Assembly (NCBI GenBank): GCA_020846105.1
Contig: JADLEN010000270.1
Span: 1-6,835 of the forward strand
Reading direction: 5' to 3'
Length of the DNA stretch: 6,835 nt
Source: Chitinophagaceae bacterium
Lineage (GTDB): Bacteria; Bacteroidota; Bacteroidia; Chitinophagales; Chitinophagaceae
Made by a program: the position numbers and the translations under genes. The notes beneath the pieces were generated by a model. It saw only the letters and a list, made by a program, of their open reading frames with translations. It ran no database searches and was not told the origin of the DNA. Every line of letters starts with the position of its first letter. Position 1 is the stretch's first letter. This document shows positions 6,699 through 6,835 of the stretch, in pieces.

Positions 6699-6835
6699 TT
6701 ATGTTAATTTCTGTTTGCGCTTGAAGAGCCAAAGTATAAGCATGCAGCAAATAACAAAAAAGTCAAAGGCAAGTAATGGGTAAAGGCCGCTAGGACGATA
6801 ATAATCTTCAAATTTATTTTCTGCCCAATATGATA
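6699..6835 (-). CDS. Partial gene: C-terminus of a membrane-anchored protein
   Basis: On the minus strand an open frame enters from the right edge and ends at TAA (6701-6699), giving 44 codons. It reads SYWAENKFEDYYRPSGLYP, followed by a hydrophobic segment (LLAFDFFVICCMLILWLF) and a basic tail KRKQKLT. This is typical of a last transmembrane helix with a short positively charged, cytoplasmic C-terminus. The gene converges on mrp. The frame is supported by the membrane-like pattern and the lack of any other gene in the interval, but the N-terminal part is outside the window, so the family and function cannot be named. Confidence 0.6.
   Translation of the reverse strand, partial: SYWAENKFEDYYRPSGLYPLLAFDFFVICCMLILWLFKRKQKLT

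Overview
The window looks like a chromosomal segment of a Bacteroidota bacterium (Cytophagales/Saprospirales/Sphingobacteriales-like; the exact order cannot be told from the sequence). The reasons are an Mrp/NBP35 protein with the CxxC-less C-terminus that I associate with this phylum, a secreted protein with a carboxypeptidase-regulatory-like (CarboxypepD_reg-like) domain, a very large signal-peptide-bearing beta-rich envelope protein of a Bacteroidota type, a TAnnTTTG promoter box, and almost no Shine-Dalgarno sequences. No rRNA, tRNA, CRISPR array, insertion sequence or phage gene was seen.

Layout. Positions 1-5247 hold four genes, all on the minus strand, read right to left: a 212-aa secreted CarboxypepD_reg-like protein (5247-4609); a 97-aa three-helix membrane protein (4574-4281); an ABC ATPase (4284-3625) that starts inside the stop codon of the membrane gene (GTGA overlap); and, after a 90-bp gap, a 1159-aa probable outer-membrane beta-barrel protein (3534-55) that appears to start at TTG. 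A small hairpin with a short T-run follows this last gene near the left edge. The ABC pair is visibly A+T-richer than the genes on both sides.

Positions 5248-5383 are a divergent intergenic region with a plausible Bacteroidota promoter facing right. The mrp/apbC-type Fe-S carrier ATPase gene (5384-6484, plus strand) follows and is closed by a strong rho-independent terminator (6498-6541). The 6485-6698 interval also holds a G+C-rich block of about 75 bp (6551-6624) that looks like a dispersed intergenic repeat, then A+T-rich inverted repeats. At the right edge the last 44 codons of a convergent minus-strand gene for a membrane-anchored protein can be read (6835-6699).

How the genes may work together. 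Mrp is a housekeeping Fe-S cluster carrier and is probably monocistronic here. The minus-strand genes are all envelope-related and may form one transcription unit, but only the membrane protein/ATPase pair is tied together by overlapping reading frames. The most interesting content is that minimal ABC pair and the orphan barrel-like protein carrying an EF-hand-type loop. I do not see a clearly new defence or mobile system.
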